Assembly: GCF_042682685.1 (NCBI RefSeq)
Contig: NZ_JBHUHX010000007.1
Location: forward strand, 62,001-126,000
DNA: 64,000 nucleotides
DNA from: Imhoffiella fuscus
GTDB lineage: Bacteria > Pseudomonadota > Gammaproteobacteria > Chromatiales > Chromatiaceae
Direction: 5' to 3'
Positions 8,603-16,892 of the stretch are shown here, one piece after another (positions within the stretch are counted from its first letter, which is position 1; each line of letters begins with the position of its first letter). The notes under the pieces were generated by a model that was not told the origin of the DNA, searched no databases, and saw nothing but the letters and a program-made list of their open reading frames with translations. The translations under genes and the position numbers were made by a program.

Positions 8603-9547
8603 ATGGCAAACACTCTCGCAGTCTTCTTTCCCGGTCAGGGCTCGCAGTCCGTCGGCATGCTCGATGCGCTTGCCGAATCCTATACCAGCGTTCGTCACAC
8701 CTTCGAGGAGGCATCCGACGCGCTCGGCAAGGATCTCTGGCAACTCGTCAGCCAGGGTCCGAAAGAGGATCTCGACCTGACCGAGAACACCCAGCCGGCG
8801 ATGCTGGCCGCCGGGGTCGCCGTGTGGCGCGCTTGGCTTCAGGCCGGCGGTAGACCCGCGACCCTGATGGCGGGCCACAGCCTCGGTGAATATGCCGCGC
8901 TGGTCGCAGCCGAGTCGCTTTCCTTCGCCGATGGCGTGCGTCTTGCCGCAGATCGTGCGCGCTTCATGCAGGAGGCCGTGCCCGCTGGGCAGGGTGCCAT
9001 GGCGGCCGTACTCGGACTCGCTGACGAGCAGGTGCTCGCTGTCTGCGCGGAGCAGGCGCAGGGCGCGGTTCTGTCGGCGGTCAATTTCAACTCGCCTGGA
9101 CAGGTCGTTATCGCTGGCGAGAGCGCTGCGGTCGCGCGCGCGATTACGGCCGCCAAGGCGGCTGGTGCCAAGCGCGCGCTTGCCTTGCCGGTTAGCGTGC
9201 CCTCTCATTGCGCCCTGATGCAGCCCGCCGCCGAGCGTCTCTCCGAGCGTCTCGCCGATATCGCCCTGTCGGTGCCGGTGGTTCCGGTGCTGCACAATGT
9301 CAGCGTGACCTCTGCAGATTCGGTCGAGTCATTGCGGGATCTCCTGGTGCGCCAGCTCTACAGCCCGGTACGCTGGGTCGAGACCGTGCAGACGGTGGCC
9401 AAGCAAGGCGTCGAGACCGCTCTGGAGTGCGGACCCGGTAAGGTGCTGGCCGGTCTGTGCAAACGAATCGATGACAACATGAAGACGCTGCCGGTCTTCG
9501 ATCCCAAGACTCTAGAGGCGGCGCTGGAGGCCACAGCTCATGCTTAA
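8603..9547 (+). CDS. fabD: Malonyl-CoA:ACP transacylase
   Basis: 314 residues. It loads malonyl groups onto ACP. Motifs: FPGQGSQSVGML at the N-terminus, the GHSLGEYAAL elbow with nucleophile S93, and H202 in VPSHCALM. The length matches the family. It overlaps fabG by 8 bases, so translation is probably coupled. Confidence 0.97.
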   Translation: MANTLAVFFPGQGSQSVGMLDALAESYTSVRHTFEEASDALGKDLWQLVSQGPKEDLDLTENTQPAMLAAGVAVWRAWLQAGGRPATLMAGHSLGEYAALVAAESLSFADGVRLAADRARFMQEAVPAGQGAMAAVLGLADEQVLAVCAEQAQGAVLSAVNFNSPGQVVIAGESAAVARAITAAKAAGAKRALALPVSVPSHCALMQPAAERLSERLADIALSVPVVPVLHNVSVTSADSVESLRDLLVRQLYSPVRWVETVQTVAKQGVETALECGPGKVLAGLCKRIDDNMKTLPVFDPKTLEAALEATAHA

Positions 9548-10280
9548 AGGTGAAATCGCGCTCGTAACCGGCGCTTCCCGTGGAATCGGCCGTGCGATCG
9601 CCATGGCCCTGGCCGAACAGGGCGCGACCGTTGTCGGGACGGCTACGACCGAGTCGGGCGCGGCTGGAATCGGTCAGGCGCTGACCGAGGCCGGTCACCA
9701 AGGCATGGGCCTGGTGCTGAACGTCTCCGACCAGGCCTCCGTCGATGCGGCGCTGGCCCAGATGACCGAGACGTTCGGTGCGCCCAGTATTTTGGTCAAC
9801 AATGCCGGCATCACGCGCGACAATCTGCTGATGCGGATGAAGGACGATGAGTGGGATGCGGTGATCGACACCAACCTGACCTCCCTGTATCGCCTCTCCA
9901 AGGCCTGTCTGCGGGCCATGACCAAGGCGCGCAAGGGGCGCATCATCAATATCGCCTCGGTGGTCGGTGCCATGGGCAATGCCGGTCAGACCAACTACGC
10001 GGCGGCCAAGGCCGGCATGATGGGCTTCACCAAGTCGCTGGCACGCGAGGTGGGTTCACGCGGCGTGACCGTCAATTGCGTGGCACCGGGCTTCATCGAT
10101 ACGGATATGACCCGCTCGCTTCCCGATGCGCATCGCGAAACCCTGCTCTCCGCCATCCCTCTCGCTCGACTTGGGCAGCCGGAGGAGATCGCGAGCGCGG
10201 TCGCCTTTCTGGCCTCGCCGGGCGGCGCGTACATCACGGGTGAAACCCTGCATGTCAATGGCGGCATGCACATGGCGTGA
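9540..10280 (+). CDS. fabG: 3-oxoacyl-ACP reductase
   Basis: 246 residues, a short-chain dehydrogenase/reductase that uses NADPH to reduce beta-ketoacyl-ACP. Features: the TGASRGIG nucleotide-binding motif near the N-terminus, NNAGITRDNLLMRMK, the catalytic Y153 and K157 in NYAAAKAG, and the FabG-type C-terminus GETLHVNGGMHMA. The ATG lies inside the end of fabD. Confidence 0.97.
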   Translation: MLKGEIALVTGASRGIGRAIAMALAEQGATVVGTATTESGAAGIGQALTEAGHQGMGLVLNVSDQASVDAALAQMTETFGAPSILVNNAGITRDNLLMRMKDDEWDAVIDTNLTSLYRLSKACLRAMTKARKGRIINIASVVGAMGNAGQTNYAAAKAGMMGFTKSLAREVGSRGVTVNCVAPGFIDTDMTRSLPDAHRETLLSAIPLARLGQPEEIASAVAFLASPGGAYITGETLHVNGGMHMA

Positions 10281-10354
10281 TGCAGGCGGTATTAAATTAA
10301 ATACTCCTTGTAAATCAGTTTCTTGAATGATGATCGCTATGGCCGATCTTGGCT

Positions 10355-10382
10355 TTCATCGATCATCGATTGTCACTAGAAT
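10355..10382 (+). promoter_or_regulatory. Candidate acpP promoter
   Basis: TAGAAT (10377-10382, five of six with TATAAT) is preceded at 16 bases by TTCATC (10355-10360, weak -35). It lies in the 153-base fabG-acpP gap, about 50 bases before the acpP ATG. An internal promoter here would explain the much higher ACP expression known in this operon in other bacteria. Confidence 0.35.
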
Positions 10383-10433
10383 ACGCCCTGGTCCAGAAAG
10401 GGCCATTTCTTTTCATCCAGAGGAATTATTCCT

Positions 10434-10670
10434 ATGAGCAGCGTTGAAGATCGAGTTCGTAAAATCGTTGTCGAGCAATTGGGCGTCAAAGAAGAAGAAG
10501 TCAACGCAGAGGCGTCTTTCGTCGACGATCTGGGTGCGGACTCCCTCGACACCGTGGAGTTGGTCATGGCCCTCGAAGAAGAGTTCGAGACCGAAATTCC
10601 GGACGAAGACGCAGAGAAGATCACGACGGTCCAGCAGGCCATCGATTACATCAACGCGCATCAGGCCTGA
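10434..10670 (+). CDS. acpP: Acyl carrier protein
   Basis: 78 residues, strongly acidic, four-helix carrier. The phosphopantetheine attachment site is S37 in GADSLDTVELV. ACP carries all intermediates of fatty-acid synthesis and donates acyl groups to PlsX. A good ribosome site (AGAGGAA) lies 10 bases before the ATG. It lies between fabG and fabF, the standard order. Confidence 0.98.
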   Translation: MSSVEDRVRKIVVEQLGVKEEEVNAEASFVDDLGADSLDTVELVMALEEEFETEIPDEDAEKITTVQQAIDYINAHQA

Positions 10671-10770
10671 GGCCGGATTCGCGATCAATGCGTACCGCCA
10701 CGCGCCGTAAATGGATCTGGGCGCGGATCGGGCTCGTCGAAAGTGGCGTTCTGAACGATAGAGGTAAGTA

Positions 10771-12009
10771 ATGGCAGGAAGAAGGGTAGTCGTCACCGGT
10801 TTAGGCCTCGTGGCCCCCGTTGGTCTGGATGTCAAATCCTCGTGGGACAGCATTCTGGCTGGCAGAAGCGGGATCAAGCCCATCACCCATTTCGATATCG
10901 AACCGTTCAGTACCCGCTTCGGCGGTCCAATCTATGGTTTCGATCCGAGCCAGTACATCTCGGAAAAAGAAGCCAAAAAGATGGACAAGTTCATCCACTA
11001 CGGCATGGCGGCCGGCTGCCAGGCTATCGCCGACTCCGGGTTGGAGATCGACGAGTCCAACTGCCGTCGGATCGGTGTCGCGATCGGCTCCGGCATCGGT
11101 GGAATCACCGGTATCGAGAACAACTACGAGGCGTATCGCGAGAAGGGGCCGCGGCGCATTTCGCCGTTCTTCGTGCCCGCTAACATCATCAACATGGTGG
11201 CTGGCAACCTGTCGATCAAATTCGGTCTCAAGGGTCCGAATTATTCGATCGTGTCCGCCTGTAGCACGGGTGCGCACAACATCGGCGAGGCCGCCATCAT
11301 GATCCGTCACGGCTACGTCGACGTCATGGTCGCGGGCGGTGCCGAAATGGCGACCTCACCGGTCGGTCTGGGTGGATTCGCCGCAGCGCGCGCTCTCTCG
11401 ACCCGTAACGACGCACCGGAGGCTGCGAGCCGTCCCTTCGACAAAGAACGCGACGGTTTCGTCCTCAGTGACGGTGCTGGCGTGGTGGTGCTCGAAGAGT
11501 ATGAGCACGCCAAGGCGCGCGGTGCCACCATTTATGCCGAACTGGTGGGTGTTGGCATGAACTCGGATGCCTACCATATGACCGCCCCGTCGGAAGACGG
11601 CGAAGGTGCGGCGAACTGTATGCTCATCGCGCTCAATGATGCGGGTCTGAACCTGGAGCAGGTGGACTACATCAACGCCCATGGCACCTCGACCCCGGCG
11701 GGCGATGCGGCCGAGACGCGCGCCGTCAAGCGGGCGTTCGGCGATCATGCCTACAAGCTGTGCGTCAGCTCGACCAAGTCCATGACCGGTCACATGCTGG
11801 GTGCGGCCGGTGGTGCCGAGGCCATCTTCACCATTCTGGCGCTTCGCGATCAGGTGGCTCCGCCGACGATCAATTATCAGACCCCGGATCCGGCCTGCGA
11901 TCTCGACTACGTGCCCAATACGGCACGCGAGATGCCCATCGAGGTCGCGCTGTCCAACTCCTTCGGCTTTGGCGGAACCAACGGAACGCTGATTTTCCGG
12001 CGCGCCTGA
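10771..12009 (+). CDS. fabF: Beta-ketoacyl-ACP synthase II
   Basis: 412 residues, elongating condensing enzyme of fatty-acid synthesis (also involved in temperature control of unsaturation in E. coli). The Cys-His-His triad is C164 (VSACSTGAHN), H304 (INAHGTSTPAGD) and H341 (SMTGHMLGAAGG). It starts MAGRRVVVTGLGLVAPVG after an AGAGGTAAG ribosome site. It is followed by an inverted repeat and then a strong intrinsic terminator. Confidence 0.97.
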   Translation: MAGRRVVVTGLGLVAPVGLDVKSSWDSILAGRSGIKPITHFDIEPFSTRFGGPIYGFDPSQYISEKEAKKMDKFIHYGMAAGCQAIADSGLEIDESNCRRIGVAIGSGIGGITGIENNYEAYREKGPRRISPFFVPANIINMVAGNLSIKFGLKGPNYSIVSACSTGAHNIGEAAIMIRHGYVDVMVAGGAEMATSPVGLGGFAAARALSTRNDAPEAASRPFDKERDGFVLSDGAGVVVLEEYEHAKARGATIYAELVGVGMNSDAYHMTAPSEDGEGAANCMLIALNDAGLNLEQVDYINAHGTSTPAGDAAETRAVKRAFGDHAYKLCVSSTKSMTGHMLGAAGGAEAIFTILALRDQVAPPTINYQTPDPACDLDYVPNTAREMPIEVALSNSFGFGGTNGTLIFRRA

Positions 12010-12014
12010 TCGGG

Positions 12015-12036
12015 GTTTCAACGCACGCGTTGAAAC
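12015..12036. repeat. Perfect 10-base inverted repeat after fabF
   Basis: GTTTCAACGC (12015-12024) and GCGTTGAAAC (12027-12036) are separated by only two bases, starting 5 bases after the fabF stop. There is no T-tract. As DNA it could be an operator-like palindrome; as RNA the two-base loop would force opening of the top pairs. It sits 24 bases before the intrinsic terminator. Confidence 0.7.
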
Positions 12037-12042
12037 TCGGGC

Positions 12043-12927
12043 ATGACGGATGAAAGACTGAAACCACCGGGGACGCTTGATGCGTCCCCGGTGGTTTTTA
12101 TCGATGGGCGTTCGGCCGACCTCATCGAGGTTCTCGATCGAGGTCTTCAGTATGGCGACGGTCTGTTCGAGACGGTTCTGATCCAGGACGCGCGTCCCTG
12201 TCAGTGGCGTCGTCATCTCGATCGCTTGTATGCCGGTGCCCAGCGTTTGGGTATCCCGCTTCCCGCTACGGACGATCTCGGTCGCGAGGTACTGGCTCTC
12301 GTTGCCGGACTCGATGCGGCGGTTCTCAAGATCCTCGTCACCCGTGGTCGCGGTGGCCGAGGCTATCGGCCTCCGGCCGAGCCTGAGCCGCATCGTCTGC
12401 TCTTGGTCTATCCTCTTGTTTCTGGAACCGATCGGTTCCGAGAAGAAGGGATTCGCGCGCGTTATTGTCGAACACCCGCCTCGATCAACCCCGCGTTGGC
12501 CGGGATGAAGCACCTCAATCGGTTGGACTCGGTGCTCGCGCGTCGGGAGTGGGACGACCTGACGGCCGAGCATGGGACGATCGAGGAAGGGCTGATGCTC
12601 GATCCGTTCGGGTTCCTGGTCGGCGGAACCATGACCAACGTCTTTCTCTGGGATGGGCGCGTGCTACGGACGCCTCCGGTCGACCGGGCCGGTATCGCCG
12701 GGACCTGTCGTGCCCTGCTCCTTGAGAGGGCCGAGGCCGCCGGCATTCCCTGTCGCGTCGAGCCGCTGGGGCCATCGGAGATCGAGCGCTCCCAGGGACT
12801 TTTTTTGACCAACGCGCTGGTTGGCGTCTGGCCCGTGCGTGAACTCGACGGATATTCCTATTCCCTGGATGGTCTGCCCTGGACCTTTCTGCGGGAGATC
12901 TGGGCGGCCGCTCGAAGGCCTGAATGA
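12043..12927 (+). CDS. pabC: Aminodeoxychorismate lyase (class IV PLP enzyme)
   Basis: 294 residues from ATG 12043. Homology to PabC begins only at about residue 17 (VVFIDGRSADLIEVLDRGLQYGDGLFET), so GTG 12091 is an alternative start giving 278 residues. PabC releases pyruvate from aminodeoxychorismate to give p-aminobenzoate for folate. Class IV aminotransferase features: RGLQYGDGLFET, RGRGGRGY, the PLP lysine K156 in AGMKHLNRLD, and GGTMTNVF. The fab operon terminator spans codons 7-19 of the longer reading frame, so expression must come from read-through or a promoter inside fabF. It is followed by mltG, the usual pabC-mltG order. Confidence 0.93.
   Translation: MTDERLKPPGTLDASPVVFIDGRSADLIEVLDRGLQYGDGLFETVLIQDARPCQWRRHLDRLYAGAQRLGIPLPATDDLGREVLALVAGLDAAVLKILVTRGRGGRGYRPPAEPEPHRLLLVYPLVSGTDRFREEGIRARYCRTPASINPALAGMKHLNRLDSVLARREWDDLTAEHGTIEEGLMLDPFGFLVGGTMTNVFLWDGRVLRTPPVDRAGIAGTCRALLLERAEAAGIPCRVEPLGPSEIERSQGLFLTNALVGVWPVRELDGYSYSLDGLPWTFLREIWAAARRPE
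12061..12099 (+). terminator. Strong Rho-independent terminator of the fab operon
   Basis: ACCACCGGGGACGC (12063-12076) pairs perfectly with GCGTCCCCGGTGGT (12082-12095) around the loop TTGAT. Two further A-T pairs extend the base and the right arm runs into TTTTT (12095-12099). It is canonical in form. It lies inside the first codons of the pabC reading frame and includes the alternative GTG start of pabC at 12091. Confidence 0.85.
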
Positions 12928-12940
12928 GGAGGGACCATCC

Positions 12941-13948
12941 ATGATCTGGCGCATCAGTTTCGGTGTTCTGCTGCTCGCGACCCTGTCCTTGGTTGGCGGT
13001 CTCGCGCTTGAATACCAGCATTTTCTGAAGACCCCGCTGTCGGTCTCCGGACCCCGGGCGGTCGTCGAGATCCCGCGCGGGACCTCGCTCAATGCCTTGG
13101 CCCATGATCTGGTGCGGCGCGGGATTCTGGCTCGGCCCTACTATTTCGTCGCCCTGGCCTATCAGAAGGGGCAGCAATCGGCTATCAAGGCCGGCGAGTA
13201 TGCCGTCACCCCGGATATGACTCCCGTGGCGTTCCTCGATCACATCGTCTCAGGGAAGGTGATCCAATACGACCTGACCTTCGTCGAAGGCCGGACCTTC
13301 CGTCAGGCGCTGGCTGTCTTGGATGCCCAGGATGCCTTGGATGGCGAGCCGCTCTCTCAACTGTCTGATGATGCCCTGATGGAGCGTCTGGGGCGGCCTG
13401 GCACCCATCCCGAGGGACTCTTCTTTCCGGATACCTATCGCTTTCCGCGTCATATGGCACGTCTCGACCTGCTGAGGCAGAGCATGCGCCGTATGGATCG
13501 GATCCTGGAGGAGGCGTGGCAGGCGCGCGAACCCAACCTACCGTTCTCGACGCCTTACGAGGCGCTCATCATGGCTTCGATCATCGAGAAGGAGACGGCC
13601 GTTGCGGCGGAGCGTCCTCAGATCGGCGGCGTCTTCGTGCGCAGGCTGCGCCTGGGCATGCGGCTACAGACCGATCCGACCGTGATCTACGGGCTCGGCG
13701 AACGGTTCGACGGCAACCTGCGTCGGGCCGATCTGCGCGCCGACAATCCGTACAACACCTATGTGATCGATGGGTTGCCGCCGACACCGATTGCTTTGCC
13801 CGGGCGCGGCGCAATCCTTGCCGCCGTGCAGCCGGCCGCTGGAGACAGCCTCTATTTCGTCGCCAAGGGTGATGGTACCCACGTCTTCTCCCGGACGCTC
13901 GAAGAGCACAATCGCGCGGTCCGGCGCTATATCCTGGGCAAGCCATGA
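12941..13948 (+). CDS. mltG: Endolytic murein transglycosylase
   Basis: 335 residues from ATG 12941 (MIWRISFGVLLLATLSLVGG), 13 bases after pabC, preceded by GAGGAGGGACC. An N-terminal transmembrane anchor (about 5-24) leads to a LysM-like subdomain and the YceG catalytic domain. Catalytic Glu is E216 in MASIIEKET; LQTDPTVIYGLG and the C-terminal SLYFVAKGDGTHVFS are family signatures. MltG cleaves nascent glycan strands at the cytoplasmic membrane and limits their length. It overlaps tmk by 4 bases. Confidence 0.96.
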   Translation: MIWRISFGVLLLATLSLVGGLALEYQHFLKTPLSVSGPRAVVEIPRGTSLNALAHDLVRRGILARPYYFVALAYQKGQQSAIKAGEYAVTPDMTPVAFLDHIVSGKVIQYDLTFVEGRTFRQALAVLDAQDALDGEPLSQLSDDALMERLGRPGTHPEGLFFPDTYRFPRHMARLDLLRQSMRRMDRILEEAWQAREPNLPFSTPYEALIMASIIEKETAVAAERPQIGGVFVRRLRLGMRLQTDPTVIYGLGERFDGNLRRADLRADNPYNTYVIDGLPPTPIALPGRGAILAAVQPAAGDSLYFVAKGDGTHVFSRTLEEHNRAVRRYILGKP

Positions 13949-14607
13949 GTTCACATTCTGTTATGCGCGGTCGCTTCATCACCCTGGAAGGGATCGAGGG
14001 GGCCGGAAAATCGACTCAGATCGCCAGCCTGGCCGAGTTGCTCCAGGGGCTGGGGTTCCGCGTGGTCACCACTCGCGAGCCAGGCGGCTCGCCGATCGCG
14101 GAACGGATGCGCGCGGTGCTGCTGGATTCGCAGAATCGAGGGATGAACGATACCGCCGAGCTGCTGCTGATGTTCGCTGCGCGTGCCGAGCATCTGGAGA
14201 AGACCATCCGACCGGCCCTGGAGGTCGGAACCTGGGTCATCTGCGACCGCTTCACCGATGCGACCTATGCCTATCAAGGCGGTGGGCGCGGGGTCGATCC
14301 GGGACGCATCGCGACGCTGGAGACCCTGGTCCAGGGCGATCTGCGTCCCGATCTGACGTTGGTGCTCGATCTGCCTCCCGAGATGGGGCTGGCCCGCGCC
14401 CGGGTGCGCAATGGCGGCGAGACCGATCGCTTCGAGGCCGAGGATCTGGCGTTCTTCGCGGCGGCGCGGGCGGTCTATCTGGCCCGTGCCGAGGCGTCGC
14501 CCGAGCGTTATCGGGTGGTCGACGCGGCGGCCCATCTGGATGAGGTCACCCGTCAGGTGCGATCGCTCGTCGAATCCTTCGTCGGGCAACGGGATGTCGA
14601 GGCTTGA
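13945..14607 (+). CDS. tmk: Thymidylate kinase
   Basis: 220 residues. It phosphorylates dTMP to dTDP. P-loop LEGIEGAGKSTQ (about 13-24), the DR(F/Y) substrate motif in WVICDRFTDATYAYQGGGRG, and the LID region are all present. Its ATGA overlaps the mltG stop. holB follows after 9 bases, the conserved tmk-holB pair. Confidence 0.97.
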   Translation: MSSHSVMRGRFITLEGIEGAGKSTQIASLAELLQGLGFRVVTTREPGGSPIAERMRAVLLDSQNRGMNDTAELLLMFAARAEHLEKTIRPALEVGTWVICDRFTDATYAYQGGGRGVDPGRIATLETLVQGDLRPDLTLVLDLPPEMGLARARVRNGGETDRFEAEDLAFFAAARAVYLARAEASPERYRVVDAAAHLDEVTRQVRSLVESFVGQRDVEA

Positions 14608-14616
14608 TGCGGTCCC

Positions 14617-15651
14617 ATGAGCGCAATGACTGATCCCGGCTCGGTCCGACTGCCGCCTTGGCTGGACGGAACCTGGGCGCGCTTGCGGTCCGCGCGCGAT
14701 TCCCAGAGGCTGGCGCATGCCATGGTCATTACCGGTCCACAGGGGGTCGGTAAGCGCGAACTCGCCGAGGCATTCGCCCGATCGCTGCTCTGTCGGGCGC
14801 GCGATGCCGAGGGATACGCCTGCGGACGCTGTCCGGATTGTCTGCTGCTCGCTGCGGGCAGTCATCCGGATCTGACGCGGGTGGGACCGGAACCCGGCGG
14901 CAAGTCGAGCGAGATTTCGGTCGGCACGATACGGACCTTTTCCGAGCATGAATCGCTGACTCCGAGTCGTGCGGACTGGAAGATCGCCCTGATCGACCCG
15001 GCCGATCGTCTCAATCCGTCCGCCGCCAATGCGCTGCTCAAGACCCTTGAGGAGCCTTCGGGTCAGACGCTTTTGTGTCTGATCGCGGAGCGGCCAGGGC
15101 TGCTACCGGCGACCATCCGCAGCCGCTGCCTGCAGATCAATGTGTCGATTCCGGATGAGTCCGTCGCCTTGGAGTGGCTGGGCGTGCGTCTGCCGCAATC
15201 GGATATGGATCCGATCATTCCCTTGCGTTTGGCCAACGGCGCGCCCTTACGCGCCTTGGCCGAGTTCGATCAGGACCTCTTCGCCCACAGGCGCCAACGA
15301 CTCGAAGGCTTTATCGATCTCGCTTCGGGCCGACGCGACCCAGTCGTCGAGGCGGCCGCATGGAATACCCAAGGCCCGGCTCGGATGCTCGACTGGCTGA
15401 GCGGCTGGGTCTGCGACCTCTTGCGGTTGAAGGCGGTCCCCGAAGCCGTCAGACTCATCAATCCGGACCAGCGTGAGGCATTCAGTCGGCTGGCCGAGCG
15501 GATCGAGCCGGCGGCAGGCCATCGGTTTCTCAAGCGGATCATGGAGAGTCGGGCGCTCGCCGATAGCAACCTGAACCATTCCTTGATGCTGGAAGCGCTG
15601 GCAATCGACTGGTTCCGGCTCAACCAGCGCACCGAACCCCGGAGATACTGA
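14617..15651 (+). CDS. holB: DNA polymerase III subunit delta'
   Basis: 344 residues, clamp-loader delta' subunit. Walker A-like GPQGVGKRELAEAF, a zinc site of four cysteines (LLCRARDAEGYACGRCPDC), and the SRC region in TIRSRCLQ are visible. Delta' is the rigid stator of the clamp loader. The PilZ gene starts 3 bases after its stop, matching the holB-pilZ order of pseudomonads and Chromatiales. Confidence 0.95.
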   Translation: MSAMTDPGSVRLPPWLDGTWARLRSARDSQRLAHAMVITGPQGVGKRELAEAFARSLLCRARDAEGYACGRCPDCLLLAAGSHPDLTRVGPEPGGKSSEISVGTIRTFSEHESLTPSRADWKIALIDPADRLNPSAANALLKTLEEPSGQTLLCLIAERPGLLPATIRSRCLQINVSIPDESVALEWLGVRLPQSDMDPIIPLRLANGAPLRALAEFDQDLFAHRRQRLEGFIDLASGRRDPVVEAAAWNTQGPARMLDWLSGWVCDLLRLKAVPEAVRLINPDQREAFSRLAERIEPAAGHRFLKRIMESRALADSNLNHSLMLEALAIDWFRLNQRTEPRRY

Positions 15652-15654
15652 CTC

Positions 15655-16026
15655 ATGAGCACGCCCTCCAATCCCCTCGGTGGACTCGGGGGACAGCAGC
15701 GGATCCTCAGCTTCGCCATCAAGGACAAGAGTGCGCTCTATGCGTCATTCATGCCCTTCATCAAGAACGGCGGACTCTTCATCCCGACCACCAAGAAATA
15801 TCAGCTCGGCGACGAGATCTTTCTGCTGCTGCAACTGATGGACGAGACGGACCGCATCCCGGTGGCCGGCAAGGTCGTCTGGGTCACCCCGTCCGGGGCG
15901 GAGGGCAACCGCTCCATCGGTGTCGGGGTCCAGTTCAGCGATCAGGATAAGGGCATCGCCCGGCGTAAGATCGAGGATTATCTCGCCGGGGCGCTGACCT
16001 CGGACCGACCCAATCACACCATGTAA
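15655..16026 (+). CDS. pilZ: Type IV pilus PilZ protein
   Basis: 123 residues, single PilZ domain. It resembles Pseudomonas PilZ, which is needed for type IV pilus assembly through PilB/FimX. The N-terminal arginine motif (RxxxR) used to bind c-di-GMP is absent, while the later segment (NRSIGVGVQF) keeps only part of the second motif. It therefore probably does not bind c-di-GMP itself and works by protein contacts. No pil genes are nearby. tatD follows after 9 bases. Confidence 0.9.
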   Translation: MSTPSNPLGGLGGQQRILSFAIKDKSALYASFMPFIKNGGLFIPTTKKYQLGDEIFLLLQLMDETDRIPVAGKVVWVTPSGAEGNRSIGVGVQFSDQDKGIARRKIEDYLAGALTSDRPNHTM

Positions 16027-16035
16027 GGACCCTCG

Positions 16036-16812
16036 ATGCTCGTCGATTCGCACTGTCATCTGGACCGCGTCGATCTCAAAACCCATGCCGGCGATTTCGA
16101 CGTCATGATGCGCGCCTGCCGCGAGGCAGGTATCGGGCGCATGCTCTGTGTCGGCATCGATCTCGAAAGCTATTCCGAGATGCGCCGACTGATCGATCCC
16201 TATCCCGAGGTGGATGTATCGGTCGGCGTCCATCCCAATCATGAAGACGGGATCCAGGCGACCTTCGAGCGTCTGGTCGAGTTGGCCGAGGATGCGCGTA
16301 ATGTAGCGATCGGCGAAACGGGGCTGGATTACTTTCGTAGCGAGGGCGACCTCGTCTGGCAGCATGAGCGTTTCCGCGTCCATATCGCCGCCGCGCGGGC
16401 CTGCGGCAAACCGCTCATTATTCATACGCGCGATGCCCGCGAGGATACGGTGCGTATCCTGCGTGAGGAGGGCGCCGACGCGGTCGGCGGCGTGCTGCAT
16501 TGTTTCACCGAGTCTTGGGAGATGGCCAAGCAGGGGCTCGATCTGGGCTTCTACGTCTCCTTCTCGGGGATTCTCACCTTCCGCAATGCCGCCGATTTGC
16601 GTGAGGTGGCGCGCCAGGTGCCGCTGGACCGTCTGCTCATCGAGACCGATTCGCCCTATCTTGCCCCAGTGCCGCATCGCGGCCGACCGAACGAGCCGCG
16701 CTATGTTCAGCATGTCGCCGACTGCATCGCCGAGATTCGCGGCATGGATCGGGATGAAGTCGCAGCCCTGACCGCAGAGAATTATCTGAGACTCTTTCGG
16801 CCTTCCGTTTGA
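16036..16812 (+). CDS. tatD: TatD family metal-dependent hydrolase
   Basis: 258 residues, TIM-barrel hydrolase. Metal ligands are seen in LVDSHCHLD (N-terminal HxH), the glutamate in AIGETGLDYF, IIHTRDA, GGVLHCFTE and IETDSPYLAP. Family members act as 3'-5' DNA/RNA exonucleases or D-aminoacyl-tRNA deacylases; the exact role here is not certain. It is the last gene of the operon and faces the minus-strand DUF815 gene across about 80 bases. Confidence 0.95.
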   Translation: MLVDSHCHLDRVDLKTHAGDFDVMMRACREAGIGRMLCVGIDLESYSEMRRLIDPYPEVDVSVGVHPNHEDGIQATFERLVELAEDARNVAIGETGLDYFRSEGDLVWQHERFRVHIAAARACGKPLIIHTRDAREDTVRILREEGADAVGGVLHCFTESWEMAKQGLDLGFYVSFSGILTFRNAADLREVARQVPLDRLLIETDSPYLAPVPHRGRPNEPRYVQHVADCIAEIRGMDRDEVAALTAENYLRLFRPSV

Positions 16813-16892
16813 AGACGGACGTTGAATCGCGCAGGCCCGAAGTCCGCCACGCAAGATCTGCGCGCCCTTCGTGCCTGTGCGGTTCCTTCGCC

